Below are positions 12,494 to 12,549 of a DNA stretch of 12,549 bases, piece by piece (within the stretch, counting starts at the first letter, position 1; the number at the start of each line of letters is the position of its first letter). The notes beneath the pieces are model-generated. The model saw only the letters and a list, made by a program, of their open reading frames with translations, did not search any database and was not told the DNA's origin. Both the position numbers and the translations under genes were made by a program. The stretch lies in assembly GCA_030608125.1 (NCBI GenBank), contig JAUWEU010000004.1, forward strand, positions 1 through 12,549, in the 5' to 3' direction. The DNA comes from Dehalococcoidia bacterium. GTDB lineage: Bacteria; Chloroflexota; Dehalococcoidia; Dehalococcoidales; W498.

Positions 12494-12549
12494 ATGAGAA
12501 GCAGTAGAGTGAGAGGCGATAAAATTCTACTCATGCTGGCATTGGGCAT
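12494..12549 (+). CDS. Truncated gene start, product unknown
   Basis: ATG at 12494 is preceded by GAGGA at 12485-12489, four bases away, and by a strong promoter. The frame stays open to the window end, giving 18 codons: MRSSRVRGDKILLMLALG. A basic start followed by a hydrophobic run suggests a membrane anchor, first transmembrane helix or signal peptide. Too little is present to name a family. The promoter and SD make a real gene likely. Confidence 0.55.
   Translation, partial: MRSSRVRGDKILLMLALG

Overview
The window reads as ordinary bacterial chromosome at about one gene per kilobase, AT-leaning to balanced in composition, with many GTG and TTG starts and clear Shine-Dalgarno (SD) sequences. 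The gene mix (PflX-like radical SAM enzyme, DUF362 protein, tandem DegV proteins around plsY, PadR with a HAAS-domain membrane protein, a Cys-rich DUF3795 protein, a dihydropterin-type metallo-beta-lactamase-fold protein) suggests an anaerobic bacterium. My best guess is Chloroflexota, class Dehalococcoidia. This is inferred from gene content; no rRNA or tRNA is present to confirm it.

Layout. Bases 1-962 (+): the 3' part of a PflX-like radical SAM gene, then acylphosphatase. Acylphosphatase overlaps by 4 bases the end of a convergent minus-strand gene. Bases 959-4000 (-), read right to left: leucyl aminopeptidase pepA, two small candidate genes (one with a possible ATT start), a DUF362-like protein with a TTG start and strong SD, and a small Cys-motif hypothetical. 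Bases 4101-4682 (-): a P-loop AAA_33-type kinase whose TATAAT box sits almost on its GTG codon. Bases 4800-8571 (-): a tightly spaced cluster read as padR, HAAS membrane protein, degV-2, plsY, degV-1. It begins at a promoter carrying a perfect 9-base-arm inverted repeat, a likely PadR operator. Bases 8682-9926 (-): fabF, diverging from 10083-10727 (+), a metallo-beta-lactamase-fold protein with its own promoter. Bases 10738-11202 (-): a DUF3795 protein. Bases 11334-12248 (-): a long Lys/Glu/Ala/Arg coiled-coil protein built on exact 33-base DNA repeats, with a globular C-terminal domain I do not recognise. Two good divergent sigma-70 promoters lie upstream of it; the rightward one drives a gene cut off by the window end.

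The clearest shared theme is acyl-phosphate and phospholipid chemistry. PlsY uses acyl-phosphate to acylate glycerol-3-phosphate. DegV proteins of the FakB type carry fatty acids for conversion to acyl-phosphate. FabF elongates acyl-ACP, and acylphosphatase can hydrolyse acyl-phosphates. Two DegV paralogues flank plsY directly, and they sit behind a PadR/HAAS pair that may sense membrane state. The second DegV has lost the His of the GxHxGPG motif. The FakA kinase and PlsX are not in this window.

No defence system, mobile element, CRISPR array or RNA gene was found. The most unusual items are the repeat-built coiled-coil protein with its unassigned C-terminal domain, the chain of unannotated mini-genes after pepA, the PadR operator with a possible second site near the kinase, and the divergent DegV.
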